Shown: positions 7,255 to 15,851, counted from the stretch's first letter. The stretch: 39,066 nt of DNA from Firmicutes bacterium CAG:646 (GCA_000432335.1 HF995355.1:1668-40733), one strand, 5' to 3'. Numbers and translations are program-made. Notes: generated by a model from the sequence alone, not told the origin.

Positions 7255-8622
7255 ATGTATGATAAAGATACAATGCAAGAGCTTTATAGTCGGTTGAAAG
7301 CACAATATCCTCGATATGAAGTGGAGTGTTTGGATGATTGTCTGATTTTGACTCGTCTTTATGGTAAGGTGGAAGTATATGGAGAGGGTGTAAAACTGTA
7401 TGTAAATGGAACACTATATGATCAATTTTCCAGTGAAGAGGTAGATGATTCGGATGATCTTTATGAAATGATTGAGCTGTTTTTGCTGGATCTTCAACAT
7501 GCAGGTATGCAGGAAGGTAATGAGACATATTGCACTGCTCGGAAAAAGGCAGCCCGATTGGGGTCTAATTTTTTGATTCTTATGAGTATAATTTTTACTA
7601 CCGGGATGATTGCTCTGATTGTTTCAAAAAATCTGTGGTGGTGGCTGTTCCTTTGGGTGGTGCCTGCAATATCTCTTGTGCCATTAGCTTTGATTCAAAA
7701 AAGAGCCTTTCAAATGTATTGGGTTTGTCCGACGTGTGGTCAACCTCTGCCGCTGGACAAGAAAAGTCGTTTTCCTAAGATGGAGTATGTGCCTTTGTGT
7801 CCTCAGTGTGGGCAGGTGTTGGAAAAAGCGCCGGAATTGCCGCCGCTTTATATGGAGAATGCGGAACCGAAAAGACAGCTGGAGCCAGACGATCATCCGC
7901 CACAGAAAGGAAAGAGGTGGCCTTGTATATTGACGGGGAGTATCACAGTTGCTATGGCAGTGTTTTTGTTGGTGATTGCATTGTTTTCAGGGGAACCTCT
8001 GGAAACAGAGAGTGTAGGAATGGTGGCGGTGTTGATTGGCATCTTGGGCGGATGTGGGCTGGCGCTGCTACTGTGCCGCTGTCAGGAATCAGAAGAAATG
8101 CGACAGCAAATAGTAGTAGTCAGAGAACAAAAAGCGGTTACCGGTGTGGGGGTGATTGTGTGGTTGATAGGGATGGTTGTGATGTTCATGGCCATCGCTG
8201 TAGCTGTAGCCGTCCCGGTGGATGGCACTACTATCTTTCTGTCATTGGTTGGAATATTGGTTATTTTCAGTGGCGTTTGGATGATACTTGCGGGACATAA
8301 TCGAGCCTTGTTTGTGCTGCGGGATAATTCCATTTTGTATATCAGCAGTTGGGGCAGAAAGCGGGAATTTGTACCGGGACAGGTGGATTCGGTGAGGCTC
8401 ACTGCCAACCGCTCGATTCATCTGCTGAATGAAGAGGGAAAGAAGCTGGCTTCAGTGGAGGCAAATATGCGGGGGATTTCCAGATTTGCAGAGTGGATTG
8501 AGAATACAGATCTTGCAGCAGCGCAGACTGCAGACTCCAGCCATGGAAAAACAGACGAAGCGGGAAATAGAAGAAGAGAGTACTGTGCAGTGGAGAGAGG
8601 AATATCGTACGCGCTGGCATGA
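7255..8622 (+). CDS. Unrecognised membrane protein with zinc ribbon and PH-like tail
   Basis: 455 residues with AGGAGG before the ATG. An acidic soluble N-domain (1-100) is followed by two membrane helices (about 105-122 and 128-147). Next comes a four-cysteine zinc ribbon, CPTCG (158-162) and CPQCG (182-186), and a charged linker. Four more helices follow (about 231-245, 256-274, 304-322 and 335-346). The C-terminal soluble stretch ALFVLRDNSILYISSWGRKREF has the strand-rich look of bacterial PH-like domains. No family was recognised. The stop lies 80 bp inside the next gene, an unusually long overlap, so the last 25 or so residues (rich in Ala, Asp and Arg) may be a secondary extension created by loss of an earlier stop. 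First gene of a probable four-gene operon. Confidence 0.75.
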   Translation: MYDKDTMQELYSRLKAQYPRYEVECLDDCLILTRLYGKVEVYGEGVKLYVNGTLYDQFSSEEVDDSDDLYEMIELFLLDLQHAGMQEGNETYCTARKKAARLGSNFLILMSIIFTTGMIALIVSKNLWWWLFLWVVPAISLVPLALIQKRAFQMYWVCPTCGQPLPLDKKSRFPKMEYVPLCPQCGQVLEKAPELPPLYMENAEPKRQLEPDDHPPQKGKRWPCILTGSITVAMAVFLLVIALFSGEPLETESVGMVAVLIGILGGCGLALLLCRCQESEEMRQQIVVVREQKAVTGVGVIVWLIGMVVMFMAIAVAVAVPVDGTTIFLSLVGILVIFSGVWMILAGHNRALFVLRDNSILYISSWGRKREFVPGQVDSVRLTANRSIHLLNEEGKKLASVEANMRGISRFAEWIENTDLAAAQTADSSHGKTDEAGNRRREYCAVERGISYALA

Positions 8623-9349
8623 CCATATCAAGGGTGTCAGAATAGGGATGTGGGTGACATTGGTTTTGTTTGCATTGGGTACGATTGTGCCGATTCCGTT
8701 GTTTCTCTTTATGGGAACAAAGTTTCAAGGTGTGATGGCGATTGGGCTGATTGCGCCGATTCCCTTTTTGCTGTTTTGCGGTGTGTGTGCGCCGGTGCTG
8801 CTATTTGGAGACCGCCCTAAAAATGCTACGCCAGAATGGAACGCTATGTATGTGAAAGTACCTTTAATTCCGGCAATGTTGTTAGCTGTCTTTTATATGG
8901 GACAGGTACATTTCTTTTGGGATGGATGGCTTTTACAGGAGGCGGATAATGGCTGGCGCTGGGTGGTACGGGTGTTAGCTGTTGGTATAGTCATGACGCT
9001 TCTTCTGCTCTTGCGTACTCCGAAACGGATGAGGCTGGAAGCAGGTGTTTTTATGGGAATGATATGCTTTTGCGTAGCTGTTGGCTTACATTATTATTTC
9101 AATGCAGCGCTGAGCGGACCGGCGCGTCACTACCCGGCAGTGATCGTGGACAGCCATGCGGAAGATCCGGATGCGGAGGATGATGATTACACTTTGACAG
9201 TTTTACTGGATAATGGGGAAGAGGCAACGCTTGCGGTTTTGGAGGAAATTTATGGGAAAGCCATGAGTGGAGAGGATTTGGATATCTGTCATCGGGAAAG
9301 TCCTTTTGGGGTAAGTTTGCTAAGTATCCATGAATCGAAAGGAAAATAG
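8543..9349 (+). CDS. Unrecognised multi-pass membrane protein
   Basis: 268 residues from ATG 8543. A charged N-terminus (EKQTKREIEEESTVQWREEY) precedes hydrophobic spans beginning MWVTLVLFALGTIVPIPLFLF, VMAIGLIAPIPFLLFCGVCA, LIPAMLLAVFYMGQVHFFW, WVVRVLAVGIVMTLLLLL and GVFMGMICFCVAVGLHYYF. The C-terminal soluble domain of about 85 residues contains YPAVIVDSHAEDPDAEDDDY and then a beta-rich stretch, YTLTVLLDNGEEATLAV. The start is uncertain: no good ribosome binding site precedes 8543, and the gene may be translated by coupling to its neighbour, with which it overlaps 80 bp. An internal ATG at 8648 would remove the conserved-looking charged N-terminus. Function unknown. Confidence 0.65.
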   Translation: MEKQTKREIEEESTVQWREEYRTRWHDHIKGVRIGMWVTLVLFALGTIVPIPLFLFMGTKFQGVMAIGLIAPIPFLLFCGVCAPVLLFGDRPKNATPEWNAMYVKVPLIPAMLLAVFYMGQVHFFWDGWLLQEADNGWRWVVRVLAVGIVMTLLLLLRTPKRMRLEAGVFMGMICFCVAVGLHYYFNAALSGPARHYPAVIVDSHAEDPDAEDDDYTLTVLLDNGEEATLAVLEEIYGKAMSGEDLDICHRESPFGVSLLSIHESKGK

Positions 9350-9369
9350 AATGGGAGGAAACTTATATA

Positions 9370-9903
9370 ATGGAAAATGGACAAGGGGAAGAAAGGACAA
9401 TCTATGACGATTCCTTACTTAGAATATTCATCCGGTCAGGAATGTTAGTGTTTGGATTTGTGGTATTTGCGTGTATTGTGGTGGCGGGGCTCTTCATTTA
9501 TCGCGGAGATTCTGTTTCTGAGACCATCAAATTTACCCTGTTTTTACTTGGCGGAGGTATAGTGTTTTCCTATGGTTCGCCGCTGATCAGTTTATGGAAG
9601 GTTTGGAAACAGGAACGTGTTCTTGGCGTCCAGTGGAAAGAACGGACGGATCAGAAGCGTCCAGCATGGGAGAGAGATTGGTATCTGACTTATGATCGGG
9701 GAGGATTTATACTGATTCACAGAGATTATATTAAAGGTATCAAAGGTTCCAGAGTGGAAATAGAAGACACGGGAAGCTATAATAAGGGAAAAGTTTATCG
9801 TCTGATATTTGAAGATATCAATGGAGAGAGCCATTCGCTGAAATTTTCCTCTGATTCGGAAGAAGAGGAATTCAGGCGGTGGTATGGAAAAGTGCAACAG
9901 TAA
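9370..9903 (+). CDS. Unrecognised two-helix membrane protein with PH-like domain
   Basis: 177 residues with GGGAGG nine to ten bases upstream. Two helices near the N-terminus (MLVFGFVVFACIVVAGLFIY and FTLFLLGGGIVFSYGSPLIS) are followed by a cytoplasm-facing domain of about 100 residues: WYLTYDRGGFILIHRDYIKG, then VYRLIFEDINGESHSLKF, and a C-terminal helix EEEEFRRWYGKVQQ. Alternating strands closed by a C-terminal helix recall bacterial PH-like or YcxB-like domains; I infer this from the pattern only. The final helix resembles the ISRFAEWIEN helix near the end of the first gene of the cluster. It lies 20 bp after the previous gene and 12 bp before the next. Confidence 0.7.
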   Translation: MENGQGEERTIYDDSLLRIFIRSGMLVFGFVVFACIVVAGLFIYRGDSVSETIKFTLFLLGGGIVFSYGSPLISLWKVWKQERVLGVQWKERTDQKRPAWERDWYLTYDRGGFILIHRDYIKGIKGSRVEIEDTGSYNKGKVYRLIFEDINGESHSLKFSSDSEEEEFRRWYGKVQQ

Positions 9904-9915
9904 AGGATGGTATTT

Positions 9916-10626
9916 ATGAAGAAAGATAATACAGATAAAAAATCTTCCTGGGGAGCTGCCGGGGTATCGGTTTTAAAAGAGTTTTTCCTAAATTTTTCAG
10001 GTCCGGGTCATCTCTACTATGAGGAAAACTTAAGCGATGAGGGAATAAGAAAAAAAGAATTCATTTGGGGACCGATTCTGCTGATGTTTGCGATACCATT
10101 CGCCTTTCTTCCATTGGTGGCTTGGAATATGGTGGTTCCAGATGTGTTATGGGGAAAGATTGTGATGGTGGTAATATGCGAAAGTTTTGCTGTTTTTATG
10201 GGTGGTGGGGGTCTTGTGCGGATAAAAGATGGATTAAAGAAAGATCCATTGGAGCTGGGAAAATATAAGATGATTCCTAAAGGGAGTATTTCTCTGTTTG
10301 AAGAAAAGGATTTTGATATCGCCAAGACGGAGTATTCCTATACAATACTTACTTCTAAACAACCGTTGAAATGGTTTTACAAAGATTTTCATGTGACAGT
10401 CTATGGAAGGCATGGAACAATTAAAAAGATCGGATTGCTGCCGACAAAACAAAGATATTCTAAGGGAGATGCAGAAATAAAAGAGATAAATACATTTTTA
10501 AGGAAACGATTGGGTGCTCCCAGCAAAAAGAAGCTGGTTGAAGTAGAATATTATTTTCAATGGGGGCAGATACAATCTTTTTACGATGAGAGTTCTCATC
10601 AGGCGGGGATTGAAATTTTGTTTTAA
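9916..10626 (+). CDS. Unrecognised two-helix membrane protein
   Basis: 236 residues. ATG 9916 is chosen because AAAGGA (9902-9907) is correctly spaced; the in-frame ATG 9907 overlaps that site. After a soluble N-terminus there are two helices (FIWGPILLMFAIPFAFLPLV and IVMVVICESFAVFMGGGGLV). A long soluble C-terminal domain follows, containing YKMIPKGSISLFEEKDFDIA, KQPLKWFYKDFHVTVYG and a basic segment INTFLRKRLGAPSKKK, then the end VEVEYYFQWGQIQSFYDESS. No family was recognised. As the last gene of the tight cluster it probably works with the other three at the membrane. No clear terminator follows before the next promoter. Confidence 0.7.
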   Translation: MKKDNTDKKSSWGAAGVSVLKEFFLNFSGPGHLYYEENLSDEGIRKKEFIWGPILLMFAIPFAFLPLVAWNMVVPDVLWGKIVMVVICESFAVFMGGGGLVRIKDGLKKDPLELGKYKMIPKGSISLFEEKDFDIAKTEYSYTILTSKQPLKWFYKDFHVTVYGRHGTIKKIGLLPTKQRYSKGDAEIKEINTFLRKRLGAPSKKKLVEVEYYFQWGQIQSFYDESSHQAGIEILF

Positions 10627-10646
10627 AACTACGAGAAATTTTCCCC

Positions 10647-10675
10647 TTGTATCGTGAAAATATCGGTGTTATAAT
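10647..10675 (+). promoter_or_regulatory. Promoter of the ABC-F gene
   Basis: TTGTAT (10647-10652) and a perfect TATAAT (10670-10675) are 17 bp apart. Transcription from about 10682 would produce a leader of about 270 nt before the ABC-F start codon. Confidence 0.75.
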
Positions 10676-10714
10676 GGAGAACATAAAAGTAAGAAAGGTA
10701 CTTGAAAAAGTATA

Positions 10715-10735
10715 GGTGAGGAAATGTACAGATAA
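10715..10735 (+). promoter_or_regulatory. Possible three-codon leader peptide (Met-Tyr-Arg-stop)
   Basis: GGTGAGG (10715-10721) stands just before ATG TAC AGA TAA (10724-10735), within the transcribed leader and about 150 nt before the terminator hairpin. Very short leader peptides control several antibiotic-inducible resistance genes by ribosome stalling. Here this is suggestive only, because so short a reading frame is easily found by chance. Confidence 0.35.
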
Positions 10736-10885
10736 TCAGATTTGGTGGAAAACAAATAGATGGAGGGAAGCAGTTGCCCTCACAGCCTTTAAAAAGGCTT
10801 TGTTTGCGTATGCCGAATTTGATTTTCTTTCATGATGAATGTTTGCGAACCTGTATGTATTATGTTATAGAGGTTTGAGTGCATT

Positions 10886-10920
10886 GGTCTGTTTTCGGTT
10901 ACGAAAACAGACCTTTTTTT
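10886..10920 (+). terminator. Leader terminator (attenuator) before ABC-F gene
   Basis: GGTCTGTTTTC (10886-10896) pairs perfectly with GAAAACAGACC (10903-10913), followed by seven Ts. It lies between the promoter and the ABC-F gene, so most transcripts would stop here unless an alternative fold forms. Upstream candidates for competing structures are GAGGG/CCCTC (around 10763-10782) and AGCCTTT/AAAGGCT (around 10786-10801). Confidence 0.85.
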
Positions 10921-10952
10921 GGCTCCTGGCTTGAAAGATGGAGGAATTTTGT

Positions 10953-12491
10953 ATGTTACAGATAAAGAATTTAACACTTATACACAAGTATGATATTCGC
11001 ATCATGTTAAAAGATTTTCAACTGGTGGTGAATCCCGGCGATAAGGCGGTGATTATTGGGGAAGAGGGAAATGGAAAGTCTACGCTTTTGAAATGGATTT
11101 ACTGTCCGGAAATGACGGAAGATTATGTGGAAGCAGAAGGAGAACGGATTTGTACGGGAGAACGGCTGGGATATCTGCCCCAGGAACTTTCAGAAGAGGA
11201 TAGAGAAAAAAGTGTTTATGAATTTTTTTGCGAGGAAGAGCTGTTCTGGGAGACGGACCATCGGGAACTGGCAAAATTAGCTTCCGATCTTCGGGTATCA
11301 TCGGATTTTTTCTATGGGGAGCAAAAAATGGGAAATCTATCCGGCGGAGAGAAGATTAAGGTGCAGATGGCGCGGATTCTTATCGGACAGCCCACAATCT
11401 TGCTTCTGGATGAACCGTCCAATGATATTGATATCGATACGTTGGAATGGCTGGAGCGGCTGATTCAGGAGACGTCCCAGGCAGTTCTGTATATTTCCCA
11501 TGATGAAACGCTGATTGAGAGAACGGCGAACAGAGTCATACATCTGGAACAGCTCTGCAGAAAGCAGAAGAGTCGTTATACAGTGGCAAATATGACGTAC
11601 GAGGAGTATCTGGAGAGTCGGAATCTGAATTTTGAAAATCAGAGAAGAAGAGCGGAGAATGATCGGAGGGAAGAGGAGAAACAACAGGAAAAATTAAGAA
11701 AGATGATGCAGAAGGTACAAAGTGATCTGAATGCTGTTTCCCGTCAGGATCCCCACAGCGGATATCTTCTGAAGAAAAAAATGAAATCTGTCAAATCCAT
11801 GGAGAAGCGTTTTGAGCGGGAAGCGGAGGATATGACGGCGATGCCGGAGGAAGAGGGAGCAATTTTCTTTCGGATGGATGCGAAAGCGGCTGTTCCAGCG
11901 GGGAAAATAGTGTTGGAATATGATCTGGATTGTTTACAGGCGCCGGATGCCAGAGTACTTTCCAGAAATATCCATCTGCGGATCAAGGGACCGGAAAAGG
12001 TCTGCATTGTGGGAAAAAATGGAAGGGGAAAAACCACACTTTTGCGAAAGATAGCGGCTCTGCTTTTGGATAGAAAAGATATAAAGGCAGTTTATATGCC
12101 TCAGAATTACGAAGAACTGCTGGAACTTTCCATGTCGCCGGTGGAATATCTTGCAGAAACGGGGGATAAGGAAGAGGAGACGCGGATACGCACCTATCTG
12201 GGATCGCTGAAATATACGCCAGAGGAGATGGGTCACGCTATTTCTGAATTATCCGGAGGGCAGAAAGCGAAGATACTTCTTTTGAAGATGAGCCTTTCAG
12301 GAGCAAATGTGCTGATTCTGGATGAACCTACGAGGAATTTTTCACCTTTATCGAATCCGGTGATCCGGGAGATTTTATCGGAATATCAGGGGGCTATCAT
12401 CAGTATTTCCCATGACAGAAAGTATATCCGGCAGGTGTGTGATATCGTCTATGAATTGACGGAGGAAGGACTGCAAACATTAGAGGGATAG
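10953..12491 (+). CDS. ABC-F ATPase, probable ribosome-protection protein
   Basis: 512 residues and no membrane helices. First ATP site: Walker A GEEGNGKST, signature LSGGEKIKVQMAR, Walker B ILLLDEPSNDIDID. The charged interdomain linker (about 225-300) is rich in Arg, Glu and Lys, including RRRAENDRREEEKQQEKL, and carries the arm that reaches the peptidyl transferase centre in ABC-F proteins. Second site: GKNGRGKTT, LSGGQKAKILLLK, and the unusual Walker B region ILDEPTRNFSPLSNPVIREI, which replaces the standard DEPTNHLD with a variant seen in some Firmicute resistance ABC-F proteins. The family dislodges drugs such as lincosamides, streptogramin A and pleuromutilins from the ribosome; the spectrum here is unknown. 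Start at ATG 10953, seven bases after GGAGGA. The attenuated leader supports drug-inducible expression. Confidence 0.88.
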   Translation: MLQIKNLTLIHKYDIRIMLKDFQLVVNPGDKAVIIGEEGNGKSTLLKWIYCPEMTEDYVEAEGERICTGERLGYLPQELSEEDREKSVYEFFCEEELFWETDHRELAKLASDLRVSSDFFYGEQKMGNLSGGEKIKVQMARILIGQPTILLLDEPSNDIDIDTLEWLERLIQETSQAVLYISHDETLIERTANRVIHLEQLCRKQKSRYTVANMTYEEYLESRNLNFENQRRRAENDRREEEKQQEKLRKMMQKVQSDLNAVSRQDPHSGYLLKKKMKSVKSMEKRFEREAEDMTAMPEEEGAIFFRMDAKAAVPAGKIVLEYDLDCLQAPDARVLSRNIHLRIKGPEKVCIVGKNGRGKTTLLRKIAALLLDRKDIKAVYMPQNYEELLELSMSPVEYLAETGDKEEETRIRTYLGSLKYTPEEMGHAISELSGGQKAKILLLKMSLSGANVLILDEPTRNFSPLSNPVIREILSEYQGAIISISHDRKYIRQVCDIVYELTEEGLQTLEG

Positions 12492-12519
12492 AGAATTTTG
12501 TAATATTTTTCGAGAAATG

Positions 12520-12548
12520 TTGACAGATATGGGGAATTCCTCTATATT
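12520..12548 (+). promoter_or_regulatory. Promoter of the NSS symporter gene
   Basis: TTGACA (12520-12525) and TATATT (12543-12548) are separated by 17 bp, starting 29 bp after the ABC-F stop codon. Confidence 0.75.
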
Positions 12549-12626
12549 ATTATGAAAGAAACTGTTTAACAATTTACAGTGGAACTACAGAACAGTTACA
12601 AAGAAAAAAGAAAAAGAGGGGGTACC

Positions 12627-13982
12627 ATGGAAAAAAAGAGAAGTAGTTTTTCGGGAAAAATAGGTTTTGTCCTGGCGGCGGCAGGTTCTGCCGTGGGATT
12701 GGGAAATCTTTGGCGTTTTCCATATCTGGCAGCTCGGTATGGCGGAGGAATATTTCTTCTGGTGTATGTGATTTTGGCTGTTACCTTTGGATTTGCGCTG
12801 ATGACAGCAGAGATTGCGTTGGGACGTAAGACAGGGCTGAGCGCCATAGGCGCATTTCGGAAGCTGAATAAGAAATATTCTTTCATTGGATATCTGGCGG
12901 CATTGGTTCCGATTATCATTCTGCCATATTACAGTGTAATTGGCGGCTGGGTAATCAAGTATCTGACGGCATTTGCTTCCGGTCAGACGAAAGCGGCTGC
13001 GAAAGATGGATATTTTGAGGCATTTATTGGAGAGACCGGAGAGCCGATTCTCTGGCTGGCGATTTTTGTGCTGGTGACTGCGGTAGTCGTATTTTTAGGC
13101 GTGGAAAAGGGAATCGAGAAAGTGAGCAAGGCGCTGATGCCGCTGTTGGTTCTCCTGACCGTGGGAATTGCCATTTATTCTGTTACACTTCCGGGAGCCT
13201 GGGATGGATTGCTTTATTATATTACACCAGACTTTAGTCGCTTTTCATTTACCACGGTGGTAGCTGCTATGGGTCAGCTTTTCTATTCTATGTCTCTGGC
13301 AATGGGAATTATGATTACCTATGGTTCCTATATGAAGAAAGACGTAAATCTGGAAAAATCTGTGGCGCAGATTGAAGTGTTTGACACGGGAATCGCATTT
13401 TTTGCGGGTATGATGATCGTTCCGGCAGTATTCGTGTTCAACGGCGGAGACGGGGCTGCGATCAATGCAGGACCGGGATTGATGTTTGTTACGCTTCCGA
13501 AAGTATTTGATTCCATGCCGTTTGGAACAGTTGTGGGCGCTCTGTTCTTTGTATTGGTACTTTTTGCAGCGCTGACTTCCTCCATTTCTCTGATGGAAAC
13601 CATTGTTTCTATCGTACAGGACAGACTGCACTGGAATCGAAAACTGTCTACTGTGATTATTACACTGTTTACGCTGGCGGTTGCATTGCCGTCCTCTCTG
13701 GGATTTGGCAGATGGTCAGATATCCAGCCGCTGGGAATGAGCTTCCTGGATTTCTTTGATTTTATCAGTAACAGTGTGCTGATGCCGATCGTTGCATTTT
13801 TAACTTGTGTATTTGTTGGATTTGTTGTGAAACCGAAAACAGTGATAGACGAAGTGAAGCTGAACTCCTCTTTTGGCAGAGAAAAGCTTTTCGTGATTAT
13901 GATAAAATACGTATCACCGATCTGTCTGATCGTGATTCTTGTTTCTTCTATTCTGAATGCACTGGGAATTATAACGATTTAA
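12627..13982 (+). CDS. Sodium-dependent transporter, NSS (LeuT/MhsT-like) family
   Basis: 451 residues; the start follows AGAGGGGG. The first helix carries the family hallmark GSAVGLGNLWRFPY, where the unwound segment binds Na+ and substrate, followed by YGGGIFLLVYVILAV. About eleven hydrophobic helices can be traced, including LPYYSVIGGWVIKYL (helix 3) and FAALTSSISLMETIVSIVQD (helix 8, with the TSS run expected near the second Na+ site). The length is typical of bacterial members with eleven helices. Family members import amino acids, often hydrophobic or aromatic ones, with Na+; the substrate is not predictable here. It has its own promoter and a downstream terminator, so it is probably monocistronic. 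Confidence 0.92.
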   Translation: MEKKRSSFSGKIGFVLAAAGSAVGLGNLWRFPYLAARYGGGIFLLVYVILAVTFGFALMTAEIALGRKTGLSAIGAFRKLNKKYSFIGYLAALVPIIILPYYSVIGGWVIKYLTAFASGQTKAAAKDGYFEAFIGETGEPILWLAIFVLVTAVVVFLGVEKGIEKVSKALMPLLVLLTVGIAIYSVTLPGAWDGLLYYITPDFSRFSFTTVVAAMGQLFYSMSLAMGIMITYGSYMKKDVNLEKSVAQIEVFDTGIAFFAGMMIVPAVFVFNGGDGAAINAGPGLMFVTLPKVFDSMPFGTVVGALFFVLVLFAALTSSISLMETIVSIVQDRLHWNRKLSTVIITLFTLAVALPSSLGFGRWSDIQPLGMSFLDFFDFISNSVLMPIVAFLTCVFVGFVVKPKTVIDEVKLNSSFGREKLFVIMIKYVSPICLIVILVSSILNALGIITI

Positions 13983-14038
13983 GATGCTAGGGTCGAAAGG
14001 TCATAAAGGCATCTTTTGATTCAAACATTTATGAACAA

Positions 14039-14085
14039 AAAAAGGATTGCTTTCTGAAATTTATCAGAAGAGCAATCCTTTTTCG
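14039..14085. terminator. Bidirectional terminator between convergent genes
   Basis: AGGATTGCT...TCTGA (14043-14057) pairs with TCAGA...AGCAATCCT (14064-14079). It is flanked by A-rich sequence on the left and T-rich sequence on the right, so it can serve both the symporter gene (+) and the MATE gene (-). A weaker AAGATGC/GCATCTT stem lies just upstream, around 13981-14016. Confidence 0.85.
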
Positions 14086-14168
14086 TTATACTGGAGGAGC
14101 AGTCGCTTTAAACGTGTTCCAGAAATATTTATATATTTTGGGATATGTACTTAATACAACACCTTCTC

Positions 14169-15518
14169 TTATGTATGTGAGATTCGGGAGGAAGGAGCGA
14201 TTTTCCGTATGGTTACGTAATAGGCGATAGCCAGCGGGATGCAGGCGCCGATCCACGCGAGAGGATTGGCGGCGCAAGCTCCGGCAAATCCAAAAGAATT
14301 TACCAGGATCAGGGCTCCAAATGCCCGCATGATCAGTTCCATAACACCTGCAACCGTAGGAATCAAACCATTTCCAAGTCCCTGCAGGGTGAAGCGGTAG
14401 ATGAATAACAACGCCAGAACAGAGTAGAAAGCTCCGTTGATGGTGAGGTAAGTTTCTGCCAGCGAGAGCACCTGCGTTTCAGCATTTCCCACAAAGATAG
14501 CCGTCAGCTTACTTCCGGCAAAGATATTCATCAGGCTCATCAGAATACTGAAGCTTACTGAGATCAAAATACACTGAAACACGCCTTTTCGGATTCGTTC
14601 CGGTTTCCCGGCTCCATAGTTTTGCGCAGCGTAGGTAGCCATGGCAGCGCCTAAAGAATTCAGGGGCATGGTGGCGATACTGTCAATTTTCTGAGCGGCA
14701 GTGTAAGCGGCTACAGAGGTAGCGCCCAGACTGTTGAGGGCAAATTGGAGGATCAGGGAGCCTATGGCGATGATAGACATTTGGAATGCCATGGGCAGAG
14801 CGGTGAAAAGATGACGTTTGATCTCATCCCATCCTGCTCGAAAATGCTCTTTTTTCAGCCAGAGCATGGGCATTTTTTTACTGATAAATACAAAACAGCA
14901 GATACCGGAAAGCAGCTGAGATAAAATAGTCGCTACACCGGCGCCGGCAACACCCATGTGAAACACCAGAATAAATACCAGATCCAGCACGATATTGATG
15001 CAGCAGGCAAAAATCAGAAAGTAAAGGGGCGTTTTGCTGTCTCCCAGAGCCCGCATGGTATTGGAAGCCAGATTAAACAGAACGGAGGCTCCGATTCCCC
15101 AGAAGATAATGCGGATATAGGAGACTGCATCTTCCATGATTTCCGGCGGCGTCTGCAGCAAAGACATCATGGGACGTACCAGGATCAGAGAGAGCGCCGT
15201 CATGAGAATGGTGAGAAGCGTACTAAGGATGATGCTGACAGCAAAACTTCTCTTAACCCCTTCTTCATCCTGGGCGCCGAACCGCTGGGCAGTTATGATG
15301 GACAGACCGGAGGTGAATCCCATGACAAATCCCAGAATAAAAAAGGAGATGCTTCCGGTACAGCCTACAGCGGCGAGGGCATTTACACCGATGGTTCGTC
15401 CTACGATCACAGTGTCAGCCATGCTGTAGAATTGCTGAAAAATATTTCCCACGATCAAGGGGAGTGAGAACAGTAAAATGAGTTTTGCCGGAGTGCCGGC
15501 GGTCATACTTTTGGTCAT
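14169..15518 (-). CDS. MATE-family multidrug/Na+ (or H+) antiporter
   Basis: 449 residues, about twelve helices arranged as two similar six-helix halves. The N-terminus MTAGTPAKLILLFSLPLIVG, the block FQQFYSMADTVIVGRTIG and the second-half TAAQKIDSIATMPLNSLGAA are typical of the DinF/NorM-like MATE group in Clostridia. Members export cationic drugs or metabolites in exchange for Na+ or H+ across the cytoplasmic membrane. The reverse-strand start has GGGAGG nine bases upstream. A minus-strand TATAAT lies at 15554-15559 (read on the complement), with a poor -35. It is monocistronic, convergent with the NSS symporter and divergent from the small gene at 15908. Confidence 0.92.
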   Translation of the reverse strand: MTKSMTAGTPAKLILLFSLPLIVGNIFQQFYSMADTVIVGRTIGVNALAAVGCTGSISFFILGFVMGFTSGLSIITAQRFGAQDEEGVKRSFAVSIILSTLLTILMTALSLILVRPMMSLLQTPPEIMEDAVSYIRIIFWGIGASVLFNLASNTMRALGDSKTPLYFLIFACCINIVLDLVFILVFHMGVAGAGVATILSQLLSGICCFVFISKKMPMLWLKKEHFRAGWDEIKRHLFTALPMAFQMSIIAIGSLILQFALNSLGATSVAAYTAAQKIDSIATMPLNSLGAAMATYAAQNYGAGKPERIRKGVFQCILISVSFSILMSLMNIFAGSKLTAIFVGNAETQVLSLAETYLTINGAFYSVLALLFIYRFTLQGLGNGLIPTVAGVMELIMRAFGALILVNSFGFAGACAANPLAWIGACIPLAIAYYVTIRKIAPSSRISHT

Positions 15519-15851
15519 TGTTATACCTCCCGTTAGAGTTCTTTTCGTATTTCATTATAAGAGTACTGTGAAAAAGTAAAATGTATTTTCTTGTACTTTG
15601 GATGGCTTATGTTGTGGTATGAGAAAGGAAAGCGGGACACACGATTTTTATATTTTTAGTTAAATATTGCATCCTGGTAAAAAACAGAGATTCGAGGGTT
15701 TAGAAAGGCGCAAAACAAGGGATTTTATACCATACAGAAATTATATGGATATACAAAACTACAGTTCTTGTAAAAGAAGACGATTTCTCTATATAAATAG
15801 AAAGAGCTAACTTTCAAGTATTTGATTGATTAGAGTTGTTGGTGCTTTAGA
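15519..15851. other. AT-rich intergenic region, no gene seen
   Basis: Apart from the short upstream region of the MATE gene (minus-strand -10 at 15554-15559), I see no gene, strong hairpin or repeat here. Confidence 0.5.
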
